From Paracamarosporium sp. OC-R06-R3 (taxonomy: Eukaryota; Ascomycota; Dothideomycetes; Pleosporales; Didymosphaeriaceae), in the NCBI GenBank assembly GCA_019828545.1, contig JACVRA010000073.1, forward strand, positions 1 through 64,000: a stretch of DNA of 64,000 nucleotides, written 5' to 3'. Below are positions 35,232 to 45,833 of the stretch, in pieces. Under the pieces are notes generated by a model. The model was given only the letters and a program-made list of their open reading frames with translations, had not been told where the DNA came from and ran no database searches. A program made the position numbers and the translations under genes. Position 1 is the first letter of the stretch. Every line of letters begins with the position of its first letter.

Positions 35232-35888
35232 TTAAAACGAATCTCCCTCCCATGTCGTAAGATGCATTTCACCGACCGTCGGCGGAGCAAGTTGCTCTAG
35301 CTCAAAGGTGTCAAGCATGTCCCACAATTCCGCTACAGTGTCCAATCTCATCTTCATCCATCCAAAGTACTGCTGCCGCAAGCCTCGCTTATTCAGCGGA
35401 GCAGCTTTCTCAGGGTCAATAACGCCCTCGTAATCGACCTCTACACACTTAACCATCTCTTCATCAGCGTCCGCAAACACTTCTTCATCGGCTAGTAGAA
35501 ACACTCGGTATTGCAGTCTGTACTCTGCATTCATCGGTGTCCCGCCATAATTGTTTTTGTAAACCGCCCGAAGCTGGTTCATATCGAGGCCGTTCAGTTC
35601 GACTTCGTCAGATCGAGCGTCAAGCCGAAACAACGACCACATCTTCTGGAAATCCGGATCTTCGAGCGTAGAGCCAGTCATGCTAGCTGCCTTTTCTCGC
35701 GCGCTGATGGTGATCTTCTGCAGGAGCGTTTGCCATTGTTGGTCTGTTTGGGGGCCATAGGCTGTGCGGTAGATGGTGAAGCCCCAGTTACAATATGGTA
35801 GATTCGCCCATTCTTCGTCGGTGTAGGTTCTGCCGTCTGTGACGCAACGGAGACGATTGGTCCAATTGTTGATGTCTTCTGAACCCAT
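35232..35888 (-). CDS. Fungal orphan-family protein, paralogue of 32467-33111
   Basis: 218 residues, single exon. The frame is open to a CTG at 35987, but the first ATG is at 35888 and starts MGSEDINNWTNRL. No secretion signal or membrane helix is seen. It matches the gene at 32467-33111 through its length: CNWGFTIYRTAYGPQTDQQW, FRLDARSDEVELNGLD, FLLADEEVF, VKCVEVDY, FGWMKMRLDTVAELWDML and a final PPTVGEMHL. The second half carries many acidic residues. The gene is convergent with the four-LysM gene, repeating the layout of the first paralogue behind the chitinase gene. Function unknown. Confidence 0.72.
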   Translation of the reverse strand: MGSEDINNWTNRLRCVTDGRTYTDEEWANLPYCNWGFTIYRTAYGPQTDQQWQTLLQKITISAREKAASMTGSTLEDPDFQKMWSLFRLDARSDEVELNGLDMNQLRAVYKNNYGGTPMNAEYRLQYRVFLLADEEVFADADEEMVKCVEVDYEGVIDPEKAAPLNKRGLRQQYFGWMKMRLDTVAELWDMLDTFELEQLAPPTVGEMHLTTWEGDSF

Positions 35889-36365
35889 CTGGACAGGGTT
35901 TCGAAAGGTATTAGACAACAGTGTTGGTGTTTGAGTGGTGTGTTTCTGCGTTTTGCCTACCGCTCTATTTAAGGCGTGATACAGCACTCCTCACTAGCCG
36001 TAAACATCTTTATAAACCATTAAATATCTATCATATTATTATACTAGTACTTTAAATACTTTGATAAATTAAAAATTACACAGTTTTACTACGAATCAAG
36101 CACTGAGTTGCAGCCTACTGATTACCCCTCCTTTCGACCCTTACAAAGCCTAGTGAGCAACCTAAGTGGGCGACCGTTAGCCAAGCTCTACCCCACGCTG
36201 GCGGGACCCTTAACCACGGCACAGCTTACACGCCGCCAAGGGCCGAGTCATACCTACCCATATCGATAAGAACATCTCCCTTCGTCATTCCGCCCTTCTT
36301 TCTTCCAAACCACCTCTACCCTGAATTCCACCCATTCGCACGCACAAAAAAAACATCCACACACC
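35889..36365. other. Intergenic with AT-rich patch
   Basis: About 480 bases. 36000-36090 is AT-rich (TATCATATTATTATACTAG and similar), like decayed repeat DNA. A CT-rich tract at about 36280-36330 precedes the Ada-like start and may be its promoter. Confidence 0.45.
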
Positions 36366-37220
36366 ATGTCGTACGCCACCGACGCCGCCCGCTGGCGCGC
36401 CCTCAGCATCCGCGACCCAGCCGCAAACAACAAGTTCGTCTACACCGTCAAATCAACACGCGTCTACTGCCGCCCGACGTGTCCCGCGCGGCTCGCGCGC
36501 CGCGCAAACGTCGGCTTCTGCAGCACGCCCGCCGAGGCCGTAGCCTTGGGGTTCCGCGCGTGCAAGCGGTGCAAGCCCGATGCTGCTGAAATGGACGACC
36601 CCCAGGAGAAGGCCGTCGCGAAAGCATGCGTGGTGATTGAGGAGGCGGTCAAGCAGGGGGGGAAGGACGGGTTGCGGTTGCAGGATCTCGCGAAGAATGT
36701 GGGGCTTACGCCGAGGTACTTTCATAAGATATTTAAGGAGAGGATGGGGGTTTCGCCGAAGGAGTGGGCGAAGGGGAAGATGGGGGAGAGGGAGAGGGAG
36801 AAGGTGGGGAAGGAGGGGGAGACGAGGACGCCGTCGCTTGTGCTGGATAGTCCGCCGGAGCTGGATTCGTTTAATTTGGATGTGTTTGATTTCAATGAGC
36901 TTGTGGACTTTAATGGGGATGCTGGGTTGGGCGTCGCCGGGGGTACGGTAGAGCCGGCTATGGTCCCTTTGGATGGGTTGTGCGAGCCTTTCGAGATGGA
37001 TACTAGCATGCTGACTTGGGATACGTTCGCGCCTGATTATCTGAATTCGGGGTTTCAGGTCCACGACGGAAAAACATCTAGATGGGATGACGCTACTACG
37101 CTTTCGGATGCCGCGATGACGAAGACTACGTCGACGTTTGAAGAGGATGCCGCTTTGATTCTGGACATGGGGCGTGTACCAGACCTTAATGACTCCTTAT
37201 ACGTGGGTCCGGTTGGATGA
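36366..37220 (+). CDS. Ada-type zinc domain plus AraC-like HTH protein
   Basis: 284 residues, single exon, ATG at 36366. The N-terminus is an Ada metal-binding (methylphosphotriester-DNA methyl acceptor) domain: WRALSIRDPAANNKFVYTVK, then CRPTC (Cys 35 and 39) and ACKRCKP (Cys 66 and 69), the four zinc ligands. An AraC-family HTH half follows (LQDLAKNVGLTPRYFHKIFK, about 105-124). In bacteria Ada senses methylated phosphates and activates alkylation-repair genes. In fungi similar proteins carry the N-terminal part only. The C-terminal 150 residues are acidic and low complexity, plausibly an activation region. No O6-methylguanine methyltransferase domain with PCHR is present. So it is likely a sensor/transcription factor, not a full repair enzyme. 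Confidence 0.85.
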   Translation: MSYATDAARWRALSIRDPAANNKFVYTVKSTRVYCRPTCPARLARRANVGFCSTPAEAVALGFRACKRCKPDAAEMDDPQEKAVAKACVVIEEAVKQGGKDGLRLQDLAKNVGLTPRYFHKIFKERMGVSPKEWAKGKMGEREREKVGKEGETRTPSLVLDSPPELDSFNLDVFDFNELVDFNGDAGLGVAGGTVEPAMVPLDGLCEPFEMDTSMLTWDTFAPDYLNSGFQVHDGKTSRWDDATTLSDAAMTKTTSTFEEDAALILDMGRVPDLNDSLYVGPVG

Positions 37221-37449
37221 GGCTCGTATAGGTGGGTTCTAAATCTGTCGTGAACGTACTGTCCGATTAGTATAAGCGAGCTAGCTAGGAAAATACGCAT
37301 TCGTGTTCCATAGATCTTGCCAAACTATACCCGGTAGCTGGAAGGGTCACTAAAGAGGTTGTGTACAGTGTAAATCGCCCTTCAAGAGCTTGCATTGCTA
37401 ATCAGTATATACAAGTGGGGATATGGTCTTGTCGACTCTCTTTCCACAT
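37221..37449. other. Convergent 3' intergenic region
   Basis: About 230 bases between the Ada-like gene and the ZIP transporter gene, convergent 3' ends. Nothing else seen. Confidence 0.5.
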
Positions 37450-38916
37450 CTATGCCCATGCGCCTACAAGTGCCATTAGTGCTGCACCGCCGACAACGCT
37501 GCCACATGCTTGCAGGCGTCTCTTGCCTTGCAGAACCACATAACTCTCATCGCTTAAGAAGTCTTCCGCAAGAAGCTCTACCAAGCCCGCAAACAACAGT
37601 AGTCCGCTGGAAATTGCATTCATAAAACCGACCATGAGCAAGCCAGTTTGACTGGCAGGATCGTAAAGCGTGTGGATACCAAGACCAATGGCTTGTCCAA
37701 TTGGGGTCGTTGTTCCGTATGCTAACGCCATGAGCCACGGTCTGACGGAACCAGAAGGGAAAGAGATAGCGCTGATGCGCGATCCAAGTGCAAAGCCCTC
37801 GAACGTCTGGTGGAATGTTATAGCCACCAAGAGTACAATGAAGGATGTCCCGGTTGCGACAGACAGAGCCATGCCTATGAAGACACTGTGGAACAGGATG
37901 CCGGCTTCGAGTAAAAGACACTGTAATAGCTGCTTTTTACGCTGCGCCTCTGTCATCTCCGGTGTCTGTTCGGCATATGGCGAGGTTGAACGATGGGTAT
38001 CTTTGTGTGCGGACGGTTGTGATAGTAACCGAGACTCATCTTCGGAACTATTTGAACCACGCGGACCCAGCTCGTCCGAGTCTATATCAAGATCAGAGTC
38101 ATCGTCATCGCCGTCTTTGAAACTTCGCCCCGAATCTGCAGACCGTGAACCTGGCTCAGGCGTCCTGGGCGAAGCTATGAATGAAGGCGATCGACCTGCG
38201 ATGAGATTCTCCGATGACTCAGCCATGTCATGCAGCACAATGTCTGGCGGATGGTGTCCGTTGGCCTTGAATCTGCTGTAACTATTGCTTCGTTTATGCA
38301 TCGGCCGTGAGTGTGTGTCATGCTGTTCCATGCCAAACGCATCATAATCTGTGGCATGGACGTGGCCGGCGCCTCTTGAAGCAAAGAACATCTCGATTCC
38401 CACAACCACGAAGACCGACACCATGGCGATCAGGCCAGGCATGGCCTCGTAACCTTTGTTCCAGAACGGCGGGAGACATGGATCGGTTAGGGAGATAAAG
38501 GCCGTGGGCAGGAGGTGCACGAAAGCTGTTGCGATCAGAACTCCGGTGCCGAAATGTCTCGAAATGAAGAGGAATTGGTGTGGGACGGGGAATCGAGGGA
38601 AACGTTTGGCGACGATGGGAAAGGAGCAGGCTGGGAACGTTCAGTAAAGTGCTGGCTTGAGCTTCGGATCCACAACATACCACCGGTGCTCACGGTGAGG
38701 ATGAGCACGAGAGCGAAAACATGGAGAGGCGTGTTGTAGTAGCCGCGATTGCCTTTGGTCCCGCACGCCGGACGCTCATGCTCCTGTCGGCGGAGCAGTT
38801 CGGCGCGCAACAGATGCGTAGGGATGTCAAGCCATGGGGAGCCTGAGAGGGGTTAGTCATAGCACATGGTCTCCGAAGAGGTGTAGCTCACGGGCATGGC
38901 CTGCTGTCACATCCAT
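37450..38916 (-). CDS. ZIP-family zinc transporter
   Basis: Exons 38916..38892, 38842..38681 and 38630..37450 give about 455 residues. The first tiny exon encodes MDVTAGHA. Membrane segments start near the N-terminus (HVFALVLILTVSTG), then FGTGVLIATAFVHLLPTAF, the ZIP helix-4-like block. A long cytosolic loop, His-rich at its start (HVHATDY, HDTHSRP) and acidic with Asp runs, separates the N- and C-terminal membrane bundles. The C-terminal half carries HQTFEGFALGSRI, the conserved ZIP metal-site helix, and three more segments. ZIP proteins move Zn2+ (sometimes Fe2+) into the cytosol from outside or from organelles. Which membrane it sits in cannot be told. Strong family call. Confidence 0.92.
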
Positions 38917-40088
38917 CGTGGGTGGGCGGCTCGCGAGGAAGCCGCGAGGAAGCCGCAAGGAAGCCGCGGTGATGTCGCAGCTGCTAGTTCAAAGCGGACC
39001 CTCTTTTTCCTCACCTCGCCTGCTGCTTCACCTCGCGCAATGGCATTTCGATCGCTGAAGACGCTCGCTGCGTAGTCGTGTTTGTGTAGACGCGCTCGAA
39101 ACACATCTCATCATTCGCACATCCGTCCAGGGTCGCTTGGCGCAGCCGATGCGCCGTTTGGGCCTGCAGCCGGCCCGCGAACACGCTCGCCAACACGTAT
39201 CTTTAGAAACAATATTTCGACGACACGAGAATCAGGAGCCCGAGGACTTCCTCAAGTTTCGGTGGAGAGACAGACTGTCCTAGTCGTCGTTGCGTCTATT
39301 CTTGAAGTGCCGCTGCATCGCTGTATTCGGCGTCCAACGCCCCAGCATTATACACGTTTACACATTCGCAAGCCACTGCAGCCTCGTTGGTCGGCCGCGC
39401 CGAACACTCCTCAGCTGTCTCTCATGCTCACCATCTTGCCTCAGCCTGGCATGACGTCTCGTCAGAACGCCGCTACGCTAGTTGAACGAAGATGACCCTG
39501 CACTATCAGTCAGCATCCCAGAGCTTGCCCCAGTATCTTCTCCAAGGATCTGCACCGAGGGTTCAGGAACGCTTCTATTTTTGCAACTAATGCAACAGCA
39601 GCATGGTGCATGGCTTCCGCTTCTGAACATATACATCAGCACCCCTTGCGACCGTCGTGCTGAACAGTCTCCGTTCATCTCTGCGCAGACGACTAGCAAC
39701 GACAGAGCAAAAAGGTGTCGTTCAGCCGCGTACATAATCGGGGGCGAAGGCTAACATCGGCTACAGACACCCAGCGTTCCGCTGCTGCGGCCTAATACTA
39801 ATCGGGTCTTTGATAGTTTCCGCATCGCGGACCCCTCCAGTGGCCTCCAGTGGCACTCTAGTATCCTCGCGGGAACAGCCTACGAGCAGCGCGGCGACCA
39901 CAGTGACCTCAGGACCAAAAATGGTGGCAATAACGTATGAATCGGGAGAGTTCAGCTTAGCCACTTGAGTGCTTGTCGCAACAACATGACGGCTGTGTGC
40001 CTCTAAGCACCTCCACCCACCGCCATCTTGGAAATCGGGAACAACAGGGCAGCGCGCCGGCCCGCCAGGCCTACGTGGCTTGGATCTC
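38917..40088. other. Intergenic, no gene
   Basis: About 1.17 kb between divergent ZIP and transcription-factor genes. It contains a short tandem run of GAGGAAGCCGC units at about 38934-38968. No supported coding region. Confidence 0.5.
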
Positions 40089-42573
40089 ATGGCGAGCGAG
40101 CGGGAGCCCGCTACGGTGAAGCGGAGCTCTCCACCCGTCGTTGCCGTCCCACGGGAATTCCTCTTTGTTGACGCAGCAAAAGCAAAGAGCTCTAAACAAG
40201 GACGCCGGAATGCTCGTTCTTTCGTTATGCAAAAGGCTCGGAGGGAGCGCCCATGGTCGACAAGTAAACACGCAGCAAAGCAAAGGAGGAGTCCTGAGAG
40301 CACAAGTCCTACAACGATTGGTACGCCCGACCTGTCAACCACCCCAATAACTTCCACCCCAAGCCCACCCATCATATACCCTGGAACGGATTATTTCCCA
40401 CTGGTGGATTCAAATAACCTTCTGGTAGTCAAGCAAGAACTTTGTTCCGACTGTCAGATTTTCCTCTGTCGACCTGGCCAACACCTATGCCCAAGATGCA
40501 TGCTCCTTCAGCCTCCGGTGCCAGCCGAAGACCCTGACAATAGTCTCTTTGACCCATTTGGAACTATGTCGGTAGATATGAATTCAGAGATTTCGGTGTT
40601 ACTGGAACATTGTAAGTCTGATACCTATCTTCACCATTCAAGTTCGTTTTCTACCGAGTTCACGGAACCGACGGTTTATTGCCGGTTATGGTTCCACAGC
40701 AAGGTACTGGTAGTACACAAGAACATTAGCTGGATTGTTTACGAGCTTCGAAACCTACGAGACTACCAGTTTCTAGCTTCTGCGTTTCTGATAGTCAAGC
40801 ACACTGTTAGCGTGGCGACGATGTGTATGCGAGCTGTTCATTTCTAACCTTTTTTTAGTTGTAACCGAAATGGCTCCAGGAATCATTGCTGTCGATATTC
40901 GCAACACTTCTCACCTGATGAGATCGCAATGGTTTGGCACAGCTATGAGTAACCAGGGCTTCATGCATAGCTTGCTTAGTACGATCGCACTTCACCGGCT
41001 TGTGTTCAACCGAGGGAGTCTCGAAACCGTCCTATACCACAGAGCCCGTGCAATAGCATCCGTGAACAATGCTTTAGCCACTCCGGACATGACCACTGGT
41101 ATCTCAGATGCGAATATTGGCGCGGTGTTCAACTTGCTGAGTGTCGAAGAAACATTGGCATCTCCATTCTTTGGGCATCTACGACCGCCTGGCGACAACC
41201 CCAATCAGCGCGCGATACATCTCAAGGGGTTACTCAAGATGGTCGAGTTGCGTGGAGGATTAATGGCAATGAATTCAAATCGGATTTTGCAAGCCTTTAT
41301 ACTATGGTGTGTGAACTGGCTTCGATGCGGTGCTAAACAAGGAAATGGTATCTCAGTGCTGCAAGAGACGAACTGTATCGGCTGTATTCAGAGGATCGAG
41401 GGCCGCTGCGCGTTATTGGCTCTGAAGCACACGGGAATGCCACACTTTCTTGTTTGAATCCGTGCAAGCACCCAAAGCGCTTAGCATCTGCTTACTGAGC
41501 ATAGGCATGCCACGACACACGCAGTTGCATCATTCGATGTGCCGTACCTCTCTACGAGCGACCTCCTCAGCGCGGCATGCAATCCGCGCCATCCTCAGGG
41601 CTATCAGCCGCGTATATCTCAACACCTGCTTGAATGCTGCGCAATTGCTCAAGTTCAACAGTCTCTAACTACTCTAGTCGAGTCTGCTCTGATTTTGATT
41701 GCTGACCTTAACACATGGTTCGATGACCCAAACAGTCTCCTCGATCCGCTAGACATGCAAAACTTCGCGTGCGTTCTGGAGTGTATGTTGCTGCTGTGGT
41801 TGCGCGACAGTGAGCACTCAACCAGTCCGCTCGAGGATGCCCTGTGCGTAGCACTCTTGATCTTTACCGTCCGAGTGACCGAAGCCTTCAAAGGTCGCAA
41901 CCACGTCCACATGCTTCATTTCCAAGCAAGCGAGCGGCTCGAGAAAGCGCTCAGCGCCACAAGTCGTATCCAATGGCAACTATGTCCCGATCTCCTTTTA
42001 TGGATCTTGGCAATCGGTGCTATATCAGGTGAAGGGTCGGAGAAGGGTTCGTGGTTCGCTTATCAGGTATCCTTGGCTTGCACCGAATTCGAGATCGCAA
42101 ATGCAGATGCACTGCTCGATCGACTGCGTCTCTGCGGCTGGGTCAGCTTCAAGCTGGACGAAGCTGTACGCTACCTCTGGGAGCACATCATTAATCTCAG
42201 GTTAGAGGACCGAAAGTTCTTACCGATTCGTTCTTTTGCTTATACATGAGTATGAACGGTAGGCTCGAGCCCTCTTTCGACGTGTCCGACATAGCTGGAC
42301 CTTTACAAGGGGAAGTAAATTCGCCCGACTTTACCGACTGGCAGAACATCGATTGGTCTACGTTGACGATCTCCACAACTGAGCCGACTGCTTCGCCCGG
42401 AGGTTTTATGGGATCGCCCGTGGATGGTAGCAACGGCTTATTTGAATCTGGGAACGCCTTCGTAAGTATTCTCCGCAAAGCGCCTTTTTTGCGATTACTC
42501 AGTGCTTGCTGATGGTTGCTGACGCTTGGCGGTCCAGGTCTTTCCCCACAACAGTCCGATTTATATGCGCTAG
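40089..42573 (+). CDS. Fungal-specific transcription factor domain protein
   Basis: Exons inferred: 40089..40611, 40859..41306, 41505..42200, 42251..42461 and 42538..42573, about 637 residues in consistent phase. The N-terminus has the pattern EFLFVDAAKAKSSKQGRRNA then SFVMQKARRERPW, common in a group of fungal factors that lack the N-terminal Zn2Cys6 binuclear cluster. A CSDCQIFLCRPGQHLCPRC motif follows at about 120. The central helical region (MHSLLSTIALHR, FNLLSVEETLA, HLKGLLKMVELRGGL) has the look of the fungal-specific factor domain. The first two introns (247 and 198 bases) are long compared with neighbours and contain open frames, so these junctions are the weakest. The final exons encode an acidic/Ser-Thr tail (SPDFTDWQNIDWSTL) typical of activation regions. 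Nuclear regulation is likely; targets unknown. Confidence 0.68.
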
Positions 42574-43425
42574 CACTGCAACGCTGCTCGCAAGCATGTT
42601 TTGCTACTCGAGATAATGCCCGAATCGGGTAATTGATAGGAGCCGATCTGAGTTGGTTGTCATGAAATGTAACGGTCTAACTAGAACACGGATCGCCTAT
42701 ACTACCAAGCCCTTGTCGAATGCATCAGCTCTTGCAATTTGAGCGTCTTTACCGCCCGAGCCATACACGCACTACCGCAAGTTCACTCCGCTAATGGCTC
42801 GATGTTCGTACGATTCGCGATCATGTCTATACCACCGCTTTGCATTCTCGGTATCCTCGACCACACGATCGCGAGGCAATAGTCAAGAATCTAATCCGCG
42901 CTTTCGATCACTATTTGTAGTCTACACACGATCATAGTCCAAACATATTAAATTTCTTTCCTACATACGCAAAATATACCCGACAGGTCGAACAATGTAC
43001 TCGATGTATCCGGCCTACTTGGTTCGACGCACGCAAGAGCACCGTTGACACCCCTGGCTAATCATGTTGGTCTTACTGGAATGTCACGGACACAAAGTTC
43101 TTTAACAATTCTAGATACTTCTGCTATGCTTGGCAACGGTTCAACACGGACTTCCAAAGAACGTACTACCTGTCATTGAAGTCAGTATAGAGATAGAAAA
43201 TCATTAACGTTTCTCGTGCTTGTTCGAGTCGTGGAAGCAAATCATGTTAGTCGTATACGGACGTTCGTATGTTTGGTGTGTATGTTGTATCATTTGATAC
43301 AGTATCAGATGATCTTAGCACTTCGCGACGCACTGATCGTCATCTTGAACATCCACCTCCGCAACCCCCTAAAACCTCAAAAACACCTTCAATTGCAAAC
43401 AACAGTCGATCCACCTGAAAATAAG
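42574..43425. other. Intergenic, no gene
   Basis: About 850 bases downstream of the transcription-factor gene. No supported gene or RNA. The stretch is slightly AT-rich near 42940-42985. Confidence 0.5.
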
Positions 43426-44381
43426 ATGCCGGAAGCACGAGGAGGCACAGAAACCAGTGCATATCAGTCGACTACAGCTGGGAAGGAGAACCAACCCCGT
43501 TAGCAACATTACCTCCACAGAATCCCAACGCCTCATCTCAAGCCGCGAAAGGAAAGAAGAGGAAATCGACATCAGACGAGACCACCACCCCGCCATCCAA
43601 ATCCCGCAAGAAGAAAACCAGCGAAACTACCACACCACCCGACCCACAACCCAGCCAACTCAAGCTCCCCCGCCTCTCAACCCCAGACCTCGAATTCTCC
43701 TATGACACCACCCTCCTCCGCGACCCGCGCCGCACCCCCGGCCGCGCCGCCCGCCCCCGCTACAACTCCCGCGACATCCCCCCGAACGTCCACGCGCACC
43801 TCCTCGCAACCCGCTCTCTCCCATCCCCACCCCCCAAGCCCCGAGGCCGTCTCAACGCCTTCCAAAAAGACGAGCTCTTCCGCACTGAGGCCCGCGTCAA
43901 CCCGCTGAAATCCTTCCACGACCTGTACAAGTGCTACGACAAGGGGCCTGCCGGCTCGCCCACGTACGACGACGCGGGCTTCGCGCTCGACTACGCGAAA
44001 GTGGCCGATTGGATGAGGCCGAGGGCGTATAACAAAAGGGGGATGATGAAGCGCATGGATAAGGCGCTGGAGAAGGGGAAGACCGAGGAGGAGGTGCTAT
44101 TCGATGCGTTTTTTGTGGGGGGCGAGAAGAGTGTACCGCGGGATGCGAGGTGCAGTATCCTTAACTATGTCAAGGATTGCATCTCGAAGGATTTGGGCGT
44201 CGCGTGGCATCAGGTTGGGGTGCGGGAGGCGGGGGTGTGGAGGGAGAGGGGGTTTTCGCCTGTGAGGTTTGAGGAGTGGTGGGTTGAGCCGGGGGAGGAG
44301 GATAGGAAGAGGATGATGAAGATGCTTTCGGGGGCTAGTTTGAGGAAGGATTTGCGAGGTGAGGCTGTGGGGTCATGGTAA
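43426..44381 (+). CDS. Conserved fungal protein of unknown function
   Basis: The long open frame covers about 43543-44381 (no ATG of its own at the 5' side). The best start is ATG 43426 in another frame, joined by an intron ending at 43542 with a donor at 43499 (GTTAGC) or 43457 (GTGCAT); both keep phase. The first 100 residues are Lys/Ser/Pro-rich and probably nuclear (KSRKKK). The folded part has PRYNSRDIPPNVHAHLLATR, FHDLYKCYDKGP, DYAKVADWMRPRAYNKRGMM and AWHQVGVREAGVWRERGF. I do not recognise a named domain. The 3' end may splice onward, using GTGAGG at 44360, instead of stopping at 44381. It converges with the ChaC gene; the two ends are about 100 bases apart. Confidence 0.55.
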
Positions 44382-44477
44382 GAAGTCTATATCTGTGTTT
44401 GTAGCTTCGAGAACGCGTTGTTGTCTATTCCAGGGCTCAATGCACCATGTCAAATCGTTGCACAACACCGACACGCC

Positions 44478-45563
44478 CTACTTCTCAACCTCCTCCTGCT
44501 CCTCCGTACTCCCCACCTTATGCAGCCCCGCCTCTGCCCCTTCGCTCTCCCCCACCCCATCGCCTCCCAGCCCCGCCTTCTCAATCTCCCTACACCTCCT
44601 CACCAAATCACTCACATGCGCATCTCCACTCTCCACCCCCAACTGTCCCAACGCCTCCTCCAACTGAAACAAATACTCTCTATTCTCGCCGCTGGGGCCC
44701 TTGCTCTTTAGTATATGCCTCGCGAGCGCATCGGGGTCCTGCGGGCCGAGGAACTGCGGGTTCGAAGGGAGGCCGATGTAGACGAGAGTCTGGATGGGGG
44801 AGGTGGAGCTGGAGCTGGGGGAGGGCACAGGGTGGAAGGGCGTAAATTGGATGGTGTAGCCGTTTATTTCGCGAATGTCTTTGGGGTTGGTTAATGGGAT
44901 GCCAGCACGGATTGAGGGAAGGGGGGTAGGGAGTTGGGACAGGGACGAAACGAACCAAGGTACTCGCGGACTTCGGGGACTTTTGCCGCGGGGATGTGGT
45001 ATGCGGCGCCCCAGACGCGCTCGGTGGGTTCGTGCTGGGAGAATTAGATCTCGTGGTGAGGAATGAGCGAGGGGACGAACGTGGTCTGTCAGCGTATCCC
45101 AGTGCGCGCGGTCGATCAGCGTTGCGACGCGGCCGGGTGCTGCGGGCGTCCCCCGGTGGTCTTCACTATTGCGTCGTGTTGTCAGCGTTGTCTCATGGTA
45201 TGTGGCGTGTAGACGAGCTTGGGCTGCGTACCTTGCCTATGCACATACTTAGCCGTGTCTCTTGTACTTCTGCGCTGTGCTGCGCTGCAGAGTGGTCCTC
45301 ATACCTGCCAGAAGCGCCGCACGTAGCCTTCGATGTAGCCCGGTATGCGCTGGTCTGTGGTTTTGTCTCAGCATGGCCTTATACAACGAATTTGAAGGAC
45401 GAGGTCAAGGTACCGAAGTGTGGCGGTGGTTTCCAGATGAGGCTCCTGTATGACTTGTGAGCTTGGGATGGATGAAGTGGTAATGAGGGACGAACCCATA
45501 GCCGAAGAGCCAGAAATCGTCATTCTTGCCGAACTCTTCAATCTGCTTTTCGTGGTCGGTCAT
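44478..45563 (-). CDS. ChaC-family gamma-glutamylcyclotransferase
   Basis: Six exons on the minus strand: 45563..45496, 45445..45414, 45354..45305, about 45191 or 45165..45081, 45034..44956 and 44878..44478. Joined, they show ChaC order: FWLFGYG|SLIWKPPPHF, then RIPGYIEGYVRRFWQ, SEDHRGTPAAPGRVATLI, HEPTERVWGAAYHIP, REINGYTI and TLVYIGLPSNPQFLGP. ChaC enzymes cleave glutathione to 5-oxoproline and Cys-Gly in the cytosol. The fourth exon is unresolved. The good acceptor (TAG before 45165, with a CTGAC branch box) breaks the frame, while an acceptor before 45191 keeps it but adds about nine residues. Three introns share the unusual donor GTTCGT. Family call strong; the middle junction needs transcript data. 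Confidence 0.82.
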
Positions 45564-45833
45564 TGTGTATCTTGTGCGAGGATGTGCGTTGGTGTTGCAT
45601 AGGAAATAGGAATGCGACGGAGGGGTAGCTCGGAGCTCCCAGGTGGCGGGGCAATCATCGTTCATAAACCCCGCGGACGTCCCTGCATTTACTGGAGCTC
45701 CCGCCGATGTCGTGCGATGTCGCAACGTCACATCATTCTGGAACTGGGCAACGGTGACCCGCGTGTGGTGAATAGGTGTAATACTGTACATTATATACAT
45801 ATGAAGGATACATGTAAATATACATAGGTGGTC
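45564..45833. other. Region between ChaC start and COQ6 stop
   Basis: About 270 bases, the likely ChaC promoter. An open frame continues upstream of the ChaC ATG but has no family likeness. Confidence 0.45.

Noticed and set aside
36453..37064. 203-codon minus-strand frame
   Set aside because: Antisense shadow of the Ada-like gene; extreme Arg/Leu/Pro composition.
41307..41457. Read-through C-terminus of the transcription-factor second exon
   Set aside because: Sequence loses family likeness after 41306, and splicing to 41505 restores it.
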